A DNA stretch of 64,000 nt. Origin: an uncultured Bradyrhizobium sp. (GTDB taxonomy: Bacteria > Pseudomonadota > Alphaproteobacteria > Rhizobiales > Xanthobacteraceae). A program made the translations under genes and the position numbers. Within the stretch, counting starts at the first letter, position 1; every line of letters begins with the position of its first letter. The DNA lies in assembly GCF_947648125.1 (NCBI RefSeq), contig NZ_CANSMR010000033.1, forward strand, positions 19,368 to 83,367, in the 5' to 3' direction. A model generated the notes under the pieces. It was not told the origin of the DNA. It saw only the letters and a program-made list of their open reading frames with translations, and made no database searches. This document shows, piece by piece, positions 63,256 through 64,000 of the stretch.

Positions 63256-64000
63256 TCCGCGGCCTCGCCGGGCTGGTCCATGTCCATGGTCATGAATTTG
63301 GCCCAGGCATGAAACTGGTTCCGCATCTGGCGCTCCGACGTGCCGTTGATCACCGCGGTGACGTCAGGCGCTTCGTTGCTCTCGTAGAGCCGGCGCAGAT
63401 TGACCCACTGGTTGCCGTTCGACTTCAGCCCTTCCTGGGCCCGTTCGTACATTTCGAGATCGTCGTGCCCGACGATCGAGGTCGGTGCGTTGATGAAGCG
63501 ATTGTACATCAGCGCACGCTCGTAGAGCTTGTCGGGTGCTCCGACCAGACGATAGACCCAGCTCTCCACCAGCGTCCTGTCCACCGCGATCGGGATGAAA
63601 TTGCGCAGGATCTGCACCGCGCCCTTGACCATGATGTTCGGGAAATAGACGGTGTTGTGCCGGACTTCGCCTAGAATCTCGTGGGCCCGCTTCTCGCCAT
63701 AGGCCGCGACCATCTGGCCGAGATAGCCCTCGACGTCCGAATAATTCGAATGGATGGAATTGGCGACGCCGGTATGGCCATGGCCGTTGGGCCAGATCCG
63801 GATGCCGCTCTGCTCGTAGAACTCGTACGGGCTCATGAAGGGCCCATAGAGCTGCACCGCCATCGGCTTCTCCGTGGAATCGCCCTGTTCGCGTTGCCAG
63901 ACCTTGATGGCGGTGCCGGCCGAGCTCTCATGCGCCACCATGGGATGGCAGGTGTCGGTCTGGTTCTCGACCAGCATCTTCCAATTGCAGGTGTGCATGT
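63252..64000 (-). CDS. aromatic-ring-hydroxylating dioxygenase alpha subunit, N terminus outside the window
   Basis: C-terminal 248 residues of the Rieske oxygenase large subunit. NWKMLVENQTDTCHPMVAHESS supplies the active-site iron ligands (the two His of CHPMVAH) and the bridging Asp, in normal spacing. GHDDLEMYERAQEGL supplies the third ligand Asp. The Rieske 2Fe-2S domain must lie beyond base 64000, and the frame is open to the edge. The first Met inside the window is internal. It leads the operon with beta subunit, CoA ligase and SDR genes. Substrate candidates are indole-3-acetate, anthranilate or salicylate type acids (inference). Confidence 0.9.
   Translation of the reverse strand, partial: MHTCNWKMLVENQTDTCHPMVAHESSAGTAIKVWQREQGDSTEKPMAVQLYGPFMSPYEFYEQSGIRIWPNGHGHTGVANSIHSNYSDVEGYLGQMVAAYGEKRAHEILGEVRHNTVYFPNIMVKGAVQILRNFIPIAVDRTLVESWVYRLVGAPDKLYERALMYNRFINAPTSIVGHDDLEMYERAQEGLKSNGNQWVNLRRLYESNEAPDVTAVINGTSERQMRNQFHAWAKFMTMDMDQPGEAAE

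Noticed and set aside
38323-64000. Treating the locus as a recently acquired genomic island
   Set aside because: No integrase, transposase, tRNA-bounded ends or clear base-composition shift could be seen; only short AT-richer intergenic stretches occur.

Overview
This is a high-GC window of ordinary alphaproteobacterial chromosome, most likely from Bradyrhizobium or a close relative in the Hyphomicrobiales. That assignment is an inference. It rests on the DivJ/PleC-like kinase, the DUF1289 and retropepsin-like pair, the dispersed palindromic repeats, several TRAP and Liv-type transporters, and the dense aromatic-catabolism genes. I saw no rRNA, tRNA, phage, insertion sequence or CRISPR array.

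Left part (1-30 kb), mixed housekeeping and transport. The end of rpiA, a short-chain dehydrogenase, gph, a PEGA-like lipoprotein and moaA come first. They are followed by a TRAP permease pair (DctQ/DctM) and a secreted peptidase resembling carboxypeptidase G2. A TctDE-like two-component system lies divergent from an adaptor / CzcA-type RND pump / outer membrane factor operon. Next are several small secreted or membrane proteins and two paralogous Tat-exported TRAP binding proteins. Mrp follows, with a decayed duplicate of its own 3' end about 0.4 kb downstream of its stop. The part closes with a glyoxalase-fold protein, a 3-hydroxyisobutyrate dehydrogenase-like protein, a WG-repeat protein, a membrane histidine kinase, DUF1289, a retropepsin-like protease and an alpha/beta hydrolase.

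Middle part (30-37 kb), a compact catechol-type ring-cleavage cluster. A muconolactone isomerase and an HpaB-type flavin monooxygenase are on the minus strand. Divergent from them are a stand-alone FAD synthetase domain, a flavin reductase, an intradiol dioxygenase, a muconate cycloisomerase and a LysR regulator. The layout suggests hydroxylation of an aromatic to a catechol, ortho cleavage and lactonisation, with the operon supplying its own flavin cofactor enzyme. dusA ends this part.

Right part (38-64 kb), a large aromatic/indolic acid catabolic locus. It carries three MarR-family genes, two paralogous Liv-type binding proteins and a complete Liv transporter with a fused LivM-LivG. Enzymes include an isatin-hydrolase-like cyclase, a zinc-ribbon/OB-fold protein fused to a degenerate SDR beside a thiolase-like partner, and a racemase-fold protein apparently lacking its catalytic cysteines. 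An operon of bicupin ring-cleavage dioxygenase, FAH hydrolase, 4-HBT thioesterase and EthD-like protein follows. Then come an indolepyruvate:ferredoxin oxidoreductase operon (iorA-iorB-marR-marR) and an operon of Rieske oxygenase alpha (cut by the window end), beta, CoA ligase and SDR. The gene set resembles the MarR-controlled iad-type auxin (indole-3-acetic acid) degradation loci reported in Variovorax and Bradyrhizobium, and known Bradyrhizobium IAA catabolism runs through isatin and anthranilate. The substrate is inferred, not shown. If correct, anthranilate or catechol from this locus could feed the ring-cleavage cluster at 30-36 kb.
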